Source of the DNA: Mycobacterium colombiense
Lineage (GTDB): Bacteria; Actinomycetota; Actinomycetes; Mycobacteriales; Mycobacteriaceae
Direction: 5' to 3'
Length of the DNA: 64,000 nt
Assembly (NCBI RefSeq): GCF_001953985.1
Contig: NZ_MBEI01000049.1
Location: 152,851 to 216,850, forward strand
The position numbers and the translations under genes are program-made. Under the pieces are notes generated by a model. That model was not told the DNA's origin. It saw only the letters and a program-made list of their open reading frames with translations, and searched no databases. Of this stretch, positions 43,274 to 53,453 are shown one piece after another (positions within the stretch are counted from its first letter, which is position 1; each line of letters opens with the position of its first letter).

Positions 43274-44029
43274 ATGAACGAGCCCGCCGGTTTCGTCGAG
43301 GTTCGGGCATACGCCGAACTCAATGACTTCCTGGCGGCACCGTTGCGTGGGCGCACCGTGCGTCGCCCATTCCGGCCGCACCAGACCGTCAAAGATGTGT
43401 TGGAGGCGATGGGGATTCCGCACACCGAGGTCGACCTCATCGTGGTGAACGGGTCGGTCCGAGGGTTCGATTACCGCCCGGCCTTCGGTGACCGGATCGC
43501 CGCCTATCCGATGTTCGAAGCGCTCGACATCGGGCCAACCGCCAGGTTGCGGCCGGTGCCGCTGCGCAACCCGCGGTTCGTTGTCGACGTCAACCTCGGA
43601 CGGCTGGCCTGGCTGCTTCGGCTGTTCGGGTTCGACGTGTGGTGGTCGAACGACGCCGATGACAAGACCCTGGCCGACATCAGCGCCGAGCAGCGGCGCA
43701 TCTTGCTGACCCGTGACCGCGGCCTGTTGAAGCGGCGCACCATCACCCACGGTCTGTTCGTTCGCCCCGACGACCCCGAGGAGCAGGCAATCGCGGTCAT
43801 CCGCCGGCTTGACCTTCGGGGGCGGCTCGCGCCGCTCACCCGGTGCATGCGCTGCAACGGAACCCTGGCTCCGGTGACCAAAGACGAGGTGATCGACCGG
43901 CTGGAGCCGCTGACCCGTGAGTATTACGACGATTTCAGCCGCTGCACCCACTGCGGCCGGATCTATTGGGCCGGGTCCCACCACGCCAAGTTGCTCGCCC
44001 TGATCGAAAGACTGCTCCGGCGGCTCTGA
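43274..44029 (+). CDS. Mut7-C RNase-like protein with N-terminal ubiquitin-fold domain
   Basis: A 251-residue protein. Residues about 5–95 match the Mut7-C-associated ubiquitin-like domain (VEVRAYAELNDFLA, VDLIVVNG). Residues about 95–245 are the Mut7-C PIN-like nuclease domain (FVVDVNLGRLAWLLRLFGFD with its acidic residue, and LLTRDRGLLKRRT) ending in a zinc ribbon with CMRCN and CTHCG. It begins directly at the galK stop, so it is in the gal operon, though no metabolic link is obvious. In M. tuberculosis a similar protein (Rv0579, as I recall) lies elsewhere in this neighbourhood. Confidence 0.88.
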   Translation: MNEPAGFVEVRAYAELNDFLAAPLRGRTVRRPFRPHQTVKDVLEAMGIPHTEVDLIVVNGSVRGFDYRPAFGDRIAAYPMFEALDIGPTARLRPVPLRNPRFVVDVNLGRLAWLLRLFGFDVWWSNDADDKTLADISAEQRRILLTRDRGLLKRRTITHGLFVRPDDPEEQAIAVIRRLDLRGRLAPLTRCMRCNGTLAPVTKDEVIDRLEPLTREYYDDFSRCTHCGRIYWAGSHHAKLLALIERLLRRL

Positions 44030-44072
44030 TCGGCCGAACTTACCGACTCGGCAATTTTATTTGATTCTGCCG

Positions 44073-44113
44073 TGACCACTGGTCAGAAAATGTAACGTGA
44101 ACCCCCATGGGGG
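44073..44113. promoter_or_regulatory. Two perfect palindromes upstream of the PAS-ANTAR gene
   Basis: TGACCA-C-TGGTCA (44073–44085) and CCCCCATGGGGG (44102–44113) are both perfect dyads. A weaker CTGCA..TGCAG follows at about 44124–44135. They lie 115–155 bases before the start I chose. They may be operators or leader-RNA hairpins. Only symmetry and position support this. Confidence 0.5.
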
Positions 44114-44228
44114 TATCTCACTCCTGCATGTGCAGCACGGGTTTTCCCGTCCGGGCAGTAGCGATTGGTGTGCCATCGCTACCGATGCCTGCCGCCAATT
44201 TCATTGTCGTCGACGCGAAACGTTCACC

Positions 44229-44918
44229 GTGGCTTGGAATTTAGAAGGCCAAGCCGCAGCGATCGAGCGGGGGCTGGCCGGCGCCACCCCGCAATCCGCG
44301 GGCTGGTTCCGCTTCTACTTCGAAGGCCACCGCTGGGTGTGGTCCGACCAGGTTCAGCGCATGCACGGGTACGAACCGGGCACGGTGACACCCACCACCG
44401 AGCTGGTGCTGTCGCACAAGCATCCGGCTGATCGTCCCCAGGTGACCGACGGCATCAACGACATGATCAGGCGTCGTCAGGCGTTCTCCACGCGGCATCG
44501 CATCGTGGACACCGGCGGAATGATTCACCACGTCCTCGTGGTGGGCGACCCGTTCTGCGATGACAGCGGGAAGGTCGTCGGCACCCACGGCTTCTACATC
44601 GAAATCGCGCCGGCACCCGCCCGCGCGAGGGAGGACTCCATCAGCGCCAAGGTCGCCGAAATCGCCGGGCGCCGTGGCGTGATCGACCGCACCAAAGGCA
44701 TGCTGATGCTGATCTACGGCATCGACGAGGACGCCGCGTTCAACATGCTCAAGACGCTGTCCCAGTCGGGGAACATGAAGCTCGGACTGCTCGCCCAACG
44801 GATCGCCGATGACTTCGCGGCGCTGGGCAAAGAGGTGATCACCGCGCGCTCGCGTTTCGACCAGCGGCTGCGTGAAGCGCACCTGCGGCCGCCCGGCACC
44901 GGTGACGACAACGGCTGA
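44229..44918 (+). CDS. PAS–ANTAR regulatory protein
   Basis: A 229-residue protein with a PAS domain (about residues 25–135: FRFYFEGHRWVWSDQVQRMH, GYEPGTVTPTTELVLSHKHP, VVGTHGFYIEI) followed by an ANTAR RNA-binding domain (about 150–210: RRGVIDRTKGMLMLIYGIDE, DAAFNMLKTLSQSGNMKL). ANTAR proteins control transcription by binding nascent RNA stem-loops and preventing terminators. The start is uncertain: GTG 44229 fits where protein-like sequence begins, while an upstream GTG at 44097 would add 44 residues of unlikely composition. Neither has a good ribosome-binding site. Signal and targets unknown. Confidence 0.8.
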   Translation: MAWNLEGQAAAIERGLAGATPQSAGWFRFYFEGHRWVWSDQVQRMHGYEPGTVTPTTELVLSHKHPADRPQVTDGINDMIRRRQAFSTRHRIVDTGGMIHHVLVVGDPFCDDSGKVVGTHGFYIEIAPAPARAREDSISAKVAEIAGRRGVIDRTKGMLMLIYGIDEDAAFNMLKTLSQSGNMKLGLLAQRIADDFAALGKEVITARSRFDQRLREAHLRPPGTGDDNG

Positions 44919-44930
44919 GCGGGTGAGGTT

Positions 44931-45416
44931 CTATTCCGCCGGACTCAACCGGACCGCACCCAGATGCAGCCGGTCGACCGCCTCGGCGAACTCATCGCGT
45001 GTCGGTATGCGTCGGTCGCGAAACTTCAGCCCGATCATGCGTTGTGCGCGCTGAACTCCGTAGGACTCGGCGCAGCGCAACAACAGATCCGAGACGACAC
45101 CCCGGTCGCGGATCAGCTCACCCCGCATCGGCGTCGACTTGCCGTCGTACACCACCTGGACCGGCCCGCCGTCGCGGAAGTTCTGCTTCCACGGGTTGCC
45201 GGTCAGCGCGTAAAGCTGGCCGTCAATCAGGTGGGCGCTCAACGGAATTGAATACGGCCGTCCCGTCTTGCGCCCGGTGAAGCTCAACACCATGAACTGA
45301 TTGCGGGCGAGGCCGGCCAGCGGACTGCGCAGCAGGAATCCCATTGCCGGATTGACCAGACGCATCAGCGCCGACGGTGGATGCCCGGCGTCCACCGCAT
45401 ACGACTGCTCTGTCAT
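44931..45416 (-). CDS. Deazaflavin-dependent nitroreductase-like protein (DUF385; Rv0580c-like)
   Basis: A 161-residue protein of the F420-binding split-barrel (DDN/DUF385) group. A helical N-terminus carries LMRLVNPAMGFLLRSP, then FMVLSFTGRKTGRPYSIPLS, YALTGNPWKQNFRDGG and VVYDGKSTPMRGELI; the TGRKTGRPYSIPL segment is the family hallmark. Family members reduce quinones or nitroimidazoles with F420H2, though many are uncharacterised. Start ATG 45416; it stops 12 bases from the convergent PAS-ANTAR gene. The same place in M. tuberculosis is Rv0580c; the vapBC26 pair that follows there is absent here. Confidence 0.85.
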   Translation of the reverse strand: MTEQSYAVDAGHPPSALMRLVNPAMGFLLRSPLAGLARNQFMVLSFTGRKTGRPYSIPLSAHLIDGQLYALTGNPWKQNFRDGGPVQVVYDGKSTPMRGELIRDRGVVSDLLLRCAESYGVQRAQRMIGLKFRDRRIPTRDEFAEAVDRLHLGAVRLSPAE

Positions 45417-45457
45417 GCGTTCACCGTAGAGCCAACCGGGGTCGGAGGCCTAGAAAC

Positions 45458-46135
45458 TCAGCCCGTGATGGTGGTCTTGTCGTCGATGACGCTGGTGGCG
45501 TCCATCAACGGGCCTTGATCGGCCTCCAGCCCGTCGGCGTTGAGCTGCAACACGTAAACCGCGCCCTGACTGGGGATTACCACCGTCTTCTGCGCGATGA
45601 CGCGGGTCTGACCGCCCCGCTGATACGTTCCGCCAACCTGCCAGGCCTGGAAACCACCGAGCGTGGACGCGGAACCGTCACCGCCGCCCTGGTATCCGGG
45701 CAGGTTCTGCACCTCGCCCGGCGCGAACTGGATGAGCTTGGCCGGGTCGACGTTGCCGGTCAGCCTGGAGAACAGCGCCGAGACGGTGGGCGGATCCGAG
45801 GGGTTGGCGGGCTGACTCTGCACGATGCCGCCGTAGGAGGTGCCCGAGCTCTGGCTGAGCTGCCAGCCCTCGGGCACCGGCAGGTCGACGTTGGGGCCCG
45901 GATCGCCGTGGTGCACCGGCGTTTCGGAGATGTTGTTGTCCTTCACGTAGTCGGCGATGGTGTATTTGGCTTTCGCCGCCGGCGGCGCGCTCGTTTGCGA
46001 CGACGTTGCTGAGCCCGTCGACGTCGTCGTCGAAGTGGACGTCGACGATTTTTCCCCGGATTTGTGGCCTTGGCCGCAACCGACGAGCGCTAAACTCAGC
46101 GCCACGGAAATGGTTGCTAGCGTCAAATGTTTCAT
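45458..46135 (-). CDS. lpqN: Lipoprotein LpqN
   Basis: A 225-residue lipoprotein. Signal peptide MKHLTLATISVALSLALVGC ends at the lipidated cysteine 20, then a Ser/Thr-rich linker (STSTSTTTSTGSATSS) and the LpqN domain (about 55–225; VDLPVPEGWQLSQSS, SALFSRLTGNVDP, YQGGGDGSASTLGGF, VLQLNADG). M. tuberculosis LpqN (Rv0583c) was reported to interact with the host ubiquitin ligase CBL; conservation here fits a similar protein. Start ATG 46135. Divergent from the GH92 mannosidase across 201 AT-rich bases that hold no convincing gene. Confidence 0.93.
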   Translation of the reverse strand: MKHLTLATISVALSLALVGCGQGHKSGEKSSTSTSTTTSTGSATSSQTSAPPAAKAKYTIADYVKDNNISETPVHHGDPGPNVDLPVPEGWQLSQSSGTSYGGIVQSQPANPSDPPTVSALFSRLTGNVDPAKLIQFAPGEVQNLPGYQGGGDGSASTLGGFQAWQVGGTYQRGGQTRVIAQKTVVIPSQGAVYVLQLNADGLEADQGPLMDATSVIDDKTTITG

Positions 46136-46336
46136 CTATCCAATCTCCCGAAAATCGGGCCGGTACCAGCGCCAGCCGTGCTGGGCATGACAGTAACCGA
46201 AATAGCTCGCTACTTTGCCAGTATGTTTTGGACTTTTTGCCGGCTCCGCCGTGGTCCGCCAATCGTTATCCAATTCGTCGGCCAAAACGCCACACGAATA
46301 CGCCGTTATGCAGTTGTTTTCCAGTATTAGACAGGT

Positions 46337-48970
46337 ATGCGGTCGCGACGGGCCCTCATTGCGGTCATCGCGGCGTCGGCCGTCTTCATGGTCTTCGTCG
46401 CGGCGGCCCCGCCGAGGGGATACGACGGTCCGCCCGTGTTCGTGGCCAATCCTGTCGACCACGTCGCGACCCTCATCGGCACCGGGACGGGCGGCGAGAC
46501 GGTCGGGGAGATCAACAACTTCCCGGGTGCCACCGTGCCCTTCGGGATGGTGCAGTACTCGCCGGACACCATCGGCAACTACGCCGGCTACAACTACGAC
46601 AACCCGGGCGCAACCGGATTCAGCATGACCCACGCCTCGGTGGGATGCGCTGCCTTTGGCGACATCTCGATGCTGCCGGTTACGGGCGAAGTAGGCCCGC
46701 AACCCTGGAACGCCACCGAGCGGATCGCCCACGACGACACCGAGCAGGGCGTGCCCGGCTACTACACGGTGCGCTTTCCCGGCACCGGGGTGAAGGCGGA
46801 ACTCACCGCCACCGCGCACACGGGCGTCGGGCGTTTCAGCTACCCGGGCAACGGACGGCCCGCGCTGTTCCAGGTGCGCTCCGGCTCGTCGCTGGCGGGC
46901 AACTCCCGCGCGACCATCCAGATCGGGGAGGACAACACCACCATCACCGGCTGGGCCACCAGCGGCGGATTCTGCGACAAGCCGAACGCCTACACCGTGT
47001 ACTTCGCGATGAAGTTCAGCCAGCCCTTCACCGCGTACGGATCCTGGGACGGCAGTGCGGTTTACGCCGGCGCCCGCAGCGCGAACGCGCCGTACAGCGG
47101 TGGGTATGTGGAGTTCCCGCCCGGCTCGACGCTGCAGGTGCGCACCGCGATCTCCTACGTCGGCATCGAGGGTGCGCGGGCGAACCTGGCGGCCGAGGGC
47201 GCGGCGGGCTTCGACGACGTGCGCGGGGCGGCGTCGAGGGAATGGAACGCCGCGCTGTCGCGCGTGTCGGTCGCCGGCCGCAACGCCGACGATCTGACCA
47301 CCTTCTACACCTCCCTGTATCGATCGCTGTTGCACCCCAACATGTTCAACGACGCCGACGGGCGCTACGTCGGGTTCGACGGCTCCATCCACACGGTGGC
47401 CGCCGGCCATACGCAATACGCCAACTTCTCCGACTGGGACACCTACCGATGCCTGGCGGCGCTGCAGGCGTTGCTGTTTCCGGAGCGGGCCGGCGACATG
47501 GCCCAATCGCTGGTGAACGACGCCGAGCAGAGCGGCGCGCTGCCCCGGTGGGCGTTCGCCAACGCCGCGACCGGCGAGATGAGCGGGGACAGCGTGGTAC
47601 CGCTGATCGTGAACCTGAATACCTTCGGCGCCAACGACTTCGACACCAAAACGGCGTTGCGCTACATGGTGGACGGGGCGAGGCAAGGCGGTGTGGGCCT
47701 GGCCGGTTATGTGGAGCGCCGCGGCATCGCCACCTACCAACGACTGGGCTATGCGCCGTTCACGCTGGAGTTCGGCCGCAACGGCTGGATCGCCGACGCG
47801 TCCATCACGCTCGAGTGGTCGGTGGACGACTTCGCCATTTCCCGATTCGCCGACTCGCTGGGCGACGCAGCGACCGCGGCCGACTTCGCGAACCGGGCGC
47901 AGTACTGGCAGAACCTGTTCAACCCGACCACCCGATACATCCTGCCGCGCAGCTGGACCGGCTACTTCCGGCGCGGTCCCGGGTTCGTGGTGGCCCCGGA
48001 CAACTTCGGTCAGGTGGGGTACGACGAGGGCAACGCCGAACAGTACGTCTGGTCGGTGCCGCACAATGTCGCGGGGCTGGTGACCGCGCTCGGCGGACGC
48101 GCGGCCGTGGCCGATCGGCTCGACCATTTCACCGAGAAGCTCAACGTCGGGCCCAACCAGCCCTACCTGTGGGCCGGCAACGAGCCGAGTTTCGGTGTGC
48201 CGTGGCTGTACAACTACATCGGTCAACCGTGGAAGGCGCAGCGCACGGTCGACCGGGTGCGCGGGCTCTTCGCTCCCACCGCCGACGGCGAGCCGGGCAA
48301 CGACGACCTGGGGTCGCTGGCCAGCTGGTACGTGTGGGCCGCGCTGGGCCTGTACCCGGCCACCCCCGGAACGCCGATCCTGACCGTGGGCGCGCCGCTA
48401 TTCGACCGCATCGAAATCGCTTTGCCCGCAGACAAATCCATCCGTATCGCCGCCCCGGGCGCCTCCGGACCGCACCACCTCAAATACATCAGCGGCCTGA
48501 AGGTCGACGGCCAGGCCACCGACCGCACCTCGCTGCCCCAGTCGATCATCCGCACCGGCGGCACGCTGGCCTTCTCGCTGGCCGCCTATCCCGACAAGCG
48601 TTGGGGCACCGCCGAAGCGGATGCGCCGCCGTCGTTCGGGGCGGGCAGTTCGGCGGTCGCCGTCAATGTCGATCAACCCGTCGTCACGATCGCGCCCGGG
48701 CACACGGGCACCGTCACCCTCGACGCGCAACGCATGACCGACGGCCCCGACGGCTACGCCATCACGGGCGTCTCGTCGGACGTCGGGATCGGTGTGAAGC
48801 CGGCGTCGGGTCGACTCGCCGCCGACGGATCGGCCAGCGTCACCGTCCCGATCACCGTCGCGCAGTCGGTGCCCGAGGACTATTACCTGGTGTCTTTGAC
48901 CACTGCGGTCGGCCAAAGCGTGCGCACCTCAACGGTTTTCGTGGTCGCGCAGAACGAATCCGAGAACTAG
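46337..48970 (+). CDS. Secreted GH92 alpha-1,2-mannosidase (Rv0584-like)
   Basis: An 877-residue glycoside hydrolase family 92 protein, the same length as Rv0584. An N-terminal signal or anchor ([20 protein letters not shown]) is followed by a beta-sandwich and the (alpha/alpha)6 catalytic domain; conserved stretches are [36 protein letters not shown] and [18 protein letters not shown]92 enzymes are calcium-dependent, inverting exo-mannosidases, so mannose-capped glycolipids or glycoproteins are likely targets. Residues after about 770 are beta-rich with an [11 protein letters not shown] segment. Start GTG/ATG at 46337 with a weak site. The next gene is convergent four bases away. Confidence 0.93.
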   Translation: MRSRRALIAVIAASAVFMVFVAAAPPRGYDGPPVFVANPVDHVATLIGTGTGGETVGEINNFPGATVPFGMVQYSPDTIGNYAGYNYDNPGATGFSMTHASVGCAAFGDISMLPVTGEVGPQPWNATERIAHDDTEQGVPGYYTVRFPGTGVKAELTATAHTGVGRFSYPGNGRPALFQVRSGSSLAGNSRATIQIGEDNTTITGWATSGGFCDKPNAYTVYFAMKFSQPFTAYGSWDGSAVYAGARSANAPYSGGYVEFPPGSTLQVRTAISYVGIEGARANLAAEGAAGFDDVRGAASREWNAALSRVSVAGRNADDLTTFYTSLYRSLLHPNMFNDADGRYVGFDGSIHTVAAGHTQYANFSDWDTYRCLAALQALLFPERAGDMAQSLVNDAEQSGALPRWAFANAATGEMSGDSVVPLIVNLNTFGANDFDTKTALRYMVDGARQGGVGLAGYVERRGIATYQRLGYAPFTLEFGRNGWIADASITLEWSVDDFAISRFADSLGDAATAADFANRAQYWQNLFNPTTRYILPRSWTGYFRRGPGFVVAPDNFGQVGYDEGNAEQYVWSVPHNVAGLVTALGGRAAVADRLDHFTEKLNVGPNQPYLWAGNEPSFGVPWLYNYIGQPWKAQRTVDRVRGLFAPTADGEPGNDDLGSLASWYVWAALGLYPATPGTPILTVGAPLFDRIEIALPADKSIRIAAPGASGPHHLKYISGLKVDGQATDRTSLPQSIIRTGGTLAFSLAAYPDKRWGTAEADAPPSFGAGSSAVAVNVDQPVVTIAPGHTGTVTLDAQRMTDGPDGYAITGVSSDVGIGVKPASGRLAADGSASVTVPITVAQSVPEDYYLVSLTTAVGQSVRTSTVFVVAQNESEN

Positions 48971-48974
48971 GCCC

Positions 48975-51350
48975 TCAGACCATCTCGTTGGTGGTCAGCC
49001 ACCGCATCACCGGCCACCCGACGAACACCGGTAGCCAGCAGGTCAGCATCCGGTACAGCAGGACCGACGGCACGCCGACGGCCGCCGGCACGCCGAACGC
49101 GGCCAGGCCACCGATCAGCGCCGCCTCGACCGCCCCGACACCGCCGGGCGTGGGCGCCGCGGACGCCAGCGTGCCGCCGACCATGGTGACCACCGTGACG
49201 GCGACGAAAGTCGTTCCACCACCGAAGGCCTCGATGCTGGCCCACAACGCCAGCGCCGCGCCGAGGGTGGTGCCCGCACACCCCAGCAGGATCAGGGCCA
49301 GGCGTCGCGGTTCGCGGGCCAGCTTGACCAGATCGGTCACCACCTCGTTCAGCTTCGGGCGCACCTCGGTCGCCAGCCACTTGCGCAGCGTGGGCACGAA
49401 CAGGAACGCGCCGACGATGCCCAGCGCGACCCCCGCGATCAGGTACAGCAGCGTCGCGCTCGGGACGAAATGCCGCAGGTTCATCGAGGCGCCGGCCGCG
49501 GCGCTGAACAACACCAGCAACGCCAGATGCGCGATCACCTGTACCGACTGCTGCAGTGCCACCGCCGCGGTCGCCCGCATCGCCGACAGGCCGCTCTTCT
49601 GCAAGAACCGGGTACTCAGCGCCAGCCCGCCGACGCCCGCGGGGGTGGTGGTCGCGGCAAAAGTGTTGGCCACCTGGGCGATTGACAGCGTCCAGAAGTT
49701 CACCATGCCGTCGGCACACGCCCACAACGCGGCGGCCGCACCGACGTAGGTCAGCGCCGACACCAGCAGGCCCAGCAGCGCCCACCACCAGTTCGCGGTT
49801 TTCAGCTGGGAGAAGAACGTCGGTGCCGTGCTGATGAAGGGGTACGCCACATAGACCAGTGCGCCGAAGAGCACCAGCTGGACGATCTGGCTGCGGGTGA
49901 ACCTGGTGATGGTCTGCGGCTTGATCTGATCGGCGCCGGTCTGGCGCTTGACCTCGGCCCGAGCGCCGGAGATGACGGCACCGGCGTCGGGTACCGACCG
50001 CCGAATGGATCGCGGCACAGCGACTTTCGTGAGCCGGCGGGATGCGCTCAGAATGGTGTCCTTGCCGAACACGTCGATCGCCGCGCTCACCGCGGACTTC
50101 GGCTCGTAGAGGGCGGAGGCGGTCACCAGCAGCTGGGCGATGTCGGCTTGAAGCTGGGCGTCGGTCGCCCCGTATTCGGCGTTGCCGAACCCACCGAACA
50201 TCACGGTGTCGTCCTCCACGGTGATGTGGTGGCTGCGCAGGTCACCGTGGGCGATCTGGCGGTCGTTGAGGACTCGCAGCGATTCCCACAGCCGCCCAAC
50301 GGGGGTCGTCGTCGCGCATTCGTCGATGGGCGTCCCGGCAGGGGGCCGGTGCGAGTAGAGCATCCAGCCCCGGTTCAGCGGGGCGACGGCGACCGTCGCC
50401 GTATTGGCCAGGCCCGCCTCACCGATGGCGATCGCCATCAACGCGCGGTGCTCCACGGCCCGGCGCATGGAGGTCACCAGGGGTGCGGTCTCGGCGTCGC
50501 GCAGCCGCAGCTTTCCCCACAGCTGGCGCAGCGCGCCGCCGCTGCGTTGGTGGGGGCTGTACAGCTCGATCAACGCCGTCTCCCCGAGATGTTCGCCGTC
50601 GGCCGACAGGATCAGGGGGCCGCGTCCGGCGGGCCGGACCACGGTGAGCCGCGAGACGGCGAAGCCGCCTTTGGCCAGCGCACGCACCGTGGCCTCCAGC
50701 GGCACCTCGAGCGCGGGGGTGCCGACTACGAGCACCACCAGCGCGCCGACGACCCACCCCACCGCCAGGCCCACCAACGAGCGCGCCGGGACGATGGCAC
50801 TGACCACCAGATGGATGGGGACGAAGGCCAGCAGCAGCGCCCACCACCAGCGCCGCCAGCGCGCGGGCAGCCACGGGCCCGAGACCGTCAGCACCGCCGC
50901 CAGCATCCCGATCCACCGAGGGTCATCGAGGAATTGCGCCGGAACCGTGCTGAGCCGATCGTGAACGTCGAAGTGCCATCGTGGTGACGCGATGCCGCTG
51001 GCGCTGATCGACAACAAGAGGATCGCACTGAACCCCGCGGCGGCGTAGGCGCCCAGCAGTTTCCACTGCCCGGCGACGATCAGGCCGATGAGGATCACGA
51101 ATGGCAAAGCCACGATCGCAAATCCGTACACGAGGTACACCACGTCGGATTGCGTCGGTGACAAGACGCCGACGATCTGCGAAACGGATTTCTCCAGCGC
51201 AATCCATTGCGGGCGGGTGATCACCGAACCCGTGATCACCACCGCCAAGAACAGCAAGGCCAGCATCAGCCGCAGGATGTCGTTGGTCCGCCGGGTCAGC
51301 GGGTGCAGCAAGTTGCCGGAAACGACGATGTCGCGCCCTTCAACTCGCAT
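48975..51350 (-). CDS. Polytopic membrane protein with kinase-like insert and LPG-synthase-type C-terminus (Rv0585c-like)
   Basis: A 791-residue membrane protein. N-terminal helices (about 25–210) include FLAVVITGSVITRPQW; the middle (about 230–460) is soluble, with a kinase-like HGDLRSHHI motif resembling the HxDxxxxN loop of aminoglycoside-kinase-type folds but degenerate; the C-terminal third (about 470–790) has eight or so helices of the UPF0104/lysylphosphatidylglycerol-synthase membrane family, with AAPTPGGVGAVEAALIGG. It may move or modify a lipid. M. tuberculosis Rv0585c matches the layout. Start ATG 51350. Confidence 0.9.
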   Translation of the reverse strand: MRVEGRDIVVSGNLLHPLTRRTNDILRLMLALLFLAVVITGSVITRPQWIALEKSVSQIVGVLSPTQSDVVYLVYGFAIVALPFVILIGLIVAGQWKLLGAYAAAGFSAILLLSISASGIASPRWHFDVHDRLSTVPAQFLDDPRWIGMLAAVLTVSGPWLPARWRRWWWALLLAFVPIHLVVSAIVPARSLVGLAVGWVVGALVVLVVGTPALEVPLEATVRALAKGGFAVSRLTVVRPAGRGPLILSADGEHLGETALIELYSPHQRSGGALRQLWGKLRLRDAETAPLVTSMRRAVEHRALMAIAIGEAGLANTATVAVAPLNRGWMLYSHRPPAGTPIDECATTTPVGRLWESLRVLNDRQIAHGDLRSHHITVEDDTVMFGGFGNAEYGATDAQLQADIAQLLVTASALYEPKSAVSAAIDVFGKDTILSASRRLTKVAVPRSIRRSVPDAGAVISGARAEVKRQTGADQIKPQTITRFTRSQIVQLVLFGALVYVAYPFISTAPTFFSQLKTANWWWALLGLLVSALTYVGAAAALWACADGMVNFWTLSIAQVANTFAATTTPAGVGGLALSTRFLQKSGLSAMRATAAVALQQSVQVIAHLALLVLFSAAAGASMNLRHFVPSATLLYLIAGVALGIVGAFLFVPTLRKWLATEVRPKLNEVVTDLVKLAREPRRLALILLGCAGTTLGAALALWASIEAFGGGTTFVAVTVVTMVGGTLASAAPTPGGVGAVEAALIGGLAAFGVPAAVGVPSVLLYRMLTCWLPVFVGWPVMRWLTTNEMV

Positions 51351-51513
51351 GTACTAACGATCCTTCGGATTCGGCGCTGACACCGTGCTTTCGGCCTGCT
51401 AAGTGGTCCGCCGACAAGTTAACTCAAATACGCGGTCCGTTGACAGCTCCCACTCATGCGCCGCGCGTAGGGTCGGGTACGTAGGCGTGCTAGCGAATTT
51501 GGGAGGCACCGGC

Positions 51514-52464
51514 GTGGCCAGGACGGACAACGACAGCTGGGAGATCACCGAGAGCGTGGGGGCGACGGCGCTCGGCGTGGCGGCGGCCCGGGCCGCGGAA
51601 ACCGAAAGCGAGAACCCGCTGATCAGCGACCCGTTCGCGCGGGTGTTCCTGCAGGCCGCCGGGGAAGGCATGTGGGACTGGTTCGCGGCCCCCAATCTGC
51701 CCGCACAGATCGCTGAGATCGATCCGGACCTCAAGCCGCGGATGCAGGGCATGGTCGACTACATGGCCGCGCGGACGGCCTTCTTCGACCAGTTCTTCCT
51801 CGACGCCACCGGCGCGGGCGTGCGGCAGGTGGTGATCCTGGCGGCGGGGCTGGACTCGCGGGCGTGGCGGCTGCCCTGGCCGGACGGCACCACGGTCTAC
51901 GAGTTGGACCAGCCCCGGGTGCTGGACTTCAAAGCCTCGACGCTGCGCGACAAGGGCGCCCAGCCAACCTGCGAGCTGGTCAGCGTTCCGGTCGACCTGC
52001 GCCACGACTGGCCGTTCGCTTTGCAGCGGGCCGGATTTGACGCCGAAGCGCCCAGCGTGTGGTCGGCCGAGGGGCTGTTGCCGTTTCTGCCGGCGGCCGC
52101 CCAGGAGCTGTTGTTCGAGCGGGTACAGGCTCTCGGCGCGCCGGGCAGCCGCATCGCCGTGGAGGCGCCCGGCCCCGACTTCCTCGACGAGGGCGCCCGC
52201 GACCGGCAGCGCCAGACCATGCAGCGGGTGCGCGACCTGATGGCCGAACTGGAGCCCGACCGCGACATTCCCGACGTGCAAGACCTCTGGTACTTCGAGG
52301 AACGCGAAGACGTGGGGGACTGGCTGGCCCGGCACGGCTGGGACGTGACGGTCACCCCGGCGCCGGAGCTGATGGCCGGCTACGACCGCAGACCACCACA
52401 AGACATCGACCACGCCACGCCGCAGACGCGGTTCGTGGCGGCGCAGCGCAACGGAAGGGACTGA
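51514..52464 (+). CDS. Class I SAM-dependent methyltransferase, TIGR00027-type (copy 1)
   Basis: A 316-residue methyltransferase of the mycobacterial leucine-carboxyl-methyltransferase-like family expanded in mycobacteria. Visible signatures are the opening [20 protein letters not shown], the SAM motif [32 protein letters not shown], and [12 protein letters not shown]. The GTG start at 51514 has GGGAGG eight bases upstream. A second, very similar gene follows after two bases; the pair is a tandem duplication. Substrates are unknown, although some family members methylate lipid carboxyls or hydroxyls. The upstream gene Rv0585c-like is divergent. Confidence 0.9.
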   Translation: MARTDNDSWEITESVGATALGVAAARAAETESENPLISDPFARVFLQAAGEGMWDWFAAPNLPAQIAEIDPDLKPRMQGMVDYMAARTAFFDQFFLDATGAGVRQVVILAAGLDSRAWRLPWPDGTTVYELDQPRVLDFKASTLRDKGAQPTCELVSVPVDLRHDWPFALQRAGFDAEAPSVWSAEGLLPFLPAAAQELLFERVQALGAPGSRIAVEAPGPDFLDEGARDRQRQTMQRVRDLMAELEPDRDIPDVQDLWYFEEREDVGDWLARHGWDVTVTPAPELMAGYDRRPPQDIDHATPQTRFVAAQRNGRD

Positions 52465-52466
52465 GG

Positions 52467-53414
52467 ATGGCGAGGACCGACAACGACAGCTGGGAGATCA
52501 CCGAAAGCGTGGGGGCCACCGCGCTGGGGGTCGCTTCGGCCCGCGCGGCGGAGACCCGCAACGAAAACCCGTTGATCACAGACCCATTCGCTCAGGTGTT
52601 CCTCGACGCCGCGGGCGACGGCGTGTGGAATTGGCACTCCGGGGGCCAGCTGCCGGACGAGGTCGTCGAGGCCGAACCGACGTTGCCGCTGCAGATGCAG
52701 TCGATGGTCGGCTACATGGCTTCGCGCACAGCGTTTTTCGACAAGTTCTTCCTCGACGCCGCCGGTGCGGGCATCCGCCAGGCGGTGATCTTGGCGGCCG
52801 GCCTGGACGCGCGGTCCTGGCGGTTGCCCTGGCCGGCGGGCATCACGGTCTACGAGCTCGACCAGACCCGGGTGCTGGATTTCAAGGCCGCCACGTTGGC
52901 CGAGCACGGGGCGCAACCCGCCTGCAACCGGGTCGCGGTGCCGGTGGACCTGCGCCAGGATTGGCCGGCCGCGTTGCGGCAGGCGGGTTTTGACGCCTCC
53001 GCGCCCAGCGTCTGGTCGGCCGAGGGGCTGATGCCCTATCTGCCCGCCGCCGCACAGGACCTGCTGTTCGACCGCATTCAGGGGCTGACCGTTCCCGGCA
53101 GCCGGGTCGCCGTGGAGGCGCTGGGCCCGACGTTCCTCGACCCGCAGTTCCGCGCCAAGCGCCGTGAGCGGATGGACCGGATCCGCGGCCTGATGGCCGG
53201 CGTGGATCCGGACCGCGAGCTGCCCCGGACCGACGAGCTCTGGTATTTCGAGGAACGCGAGGATGTCGGCGAATGGTTCGGTCGGCACGGCTGGGACGTG
53301 ACGGTGACGCCGGCCGACGAGCTGATGGCCGGCTACGGGCGCGCGGCGCCCGAGGAGGTCCGGGACTACGTGCCCGGGAATCTGTTTGTGGCGGCGCAAC
53401 GCTCGGCGAATTAG
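52467..53414 (+). CDS. Class I SAM-dependent methyltransferase, TIGR00027-type (copy 2)
   Basis: A 315-residue protein nearly collinear with copy 1, with the same [20 protein letters not shown] opening, [20 protein letters not shown] motif, [14 protein letters not shown] and [12 protein letters not shown]. Differences are spread along the chain, so the duplication is not recent. ATG 52467 lies two bases after the stop of copy 1, and GGAAGGG in the copy 1 terminus acts as ribosome-binding site. Function is unknown. mce2R starts 83 bases downstream with its own promoter region. Confidence 0.9.
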   Translation: MARTDNDSWEITESVGATALGVASARAAETRNENPLITDPFAQVFLDAAGDGVWNWHSGGQLPDEVVEAEPTLPLQMQSMVGYMASRTAFFDKFFLDAAGAGIRQAVILAAGLDARSWRLPWPAGITVYELDQTRVLDFKAATLAEHGAQPACNRVAVPVDLRQDWPAALRQAGFDASAPSVWSAEGLMPYLPAAAQDLLFDRIQGLTVPGSRVAVEALGPTFLDPQFRAKRRERMDRIRGLMAGVDPDRELPRTDELWYFEEREDVGEWFGRHGWDVTVTPADELMAGYGRAAPEEVRDYVPGNLFVAAQRSAN

Positions 53415-53453
53415 CCGCCCCGCAAAGACTCGGAAAGATTTGCGACACGCCGG

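Noticed and set aside
44097..44228. N-terminal extension of the PAS-ANTAR protein
   Set aside because: The added residues (HCRRRETF, CAIATDACRQF) are unlike a PAS start and cover a palindrome-rich leader; kept as an alternative start only.
46127..46330. Plus-strand 67-codon open frame between lpqN and the mannosidase
   Set aside because: It starts inside lpqN, covers the divergent promoter region and has no recognisable domain or good ribosome-binding site.
46006..49749. Plus-strand open frame of 1247 codons covering lpqN, the mannosidase and part of the next gene
   Set aside because: It runs antisense or out of frame to three well-supported genes and has the Arg/Gly-rich composition of GC-driven shadow frames.
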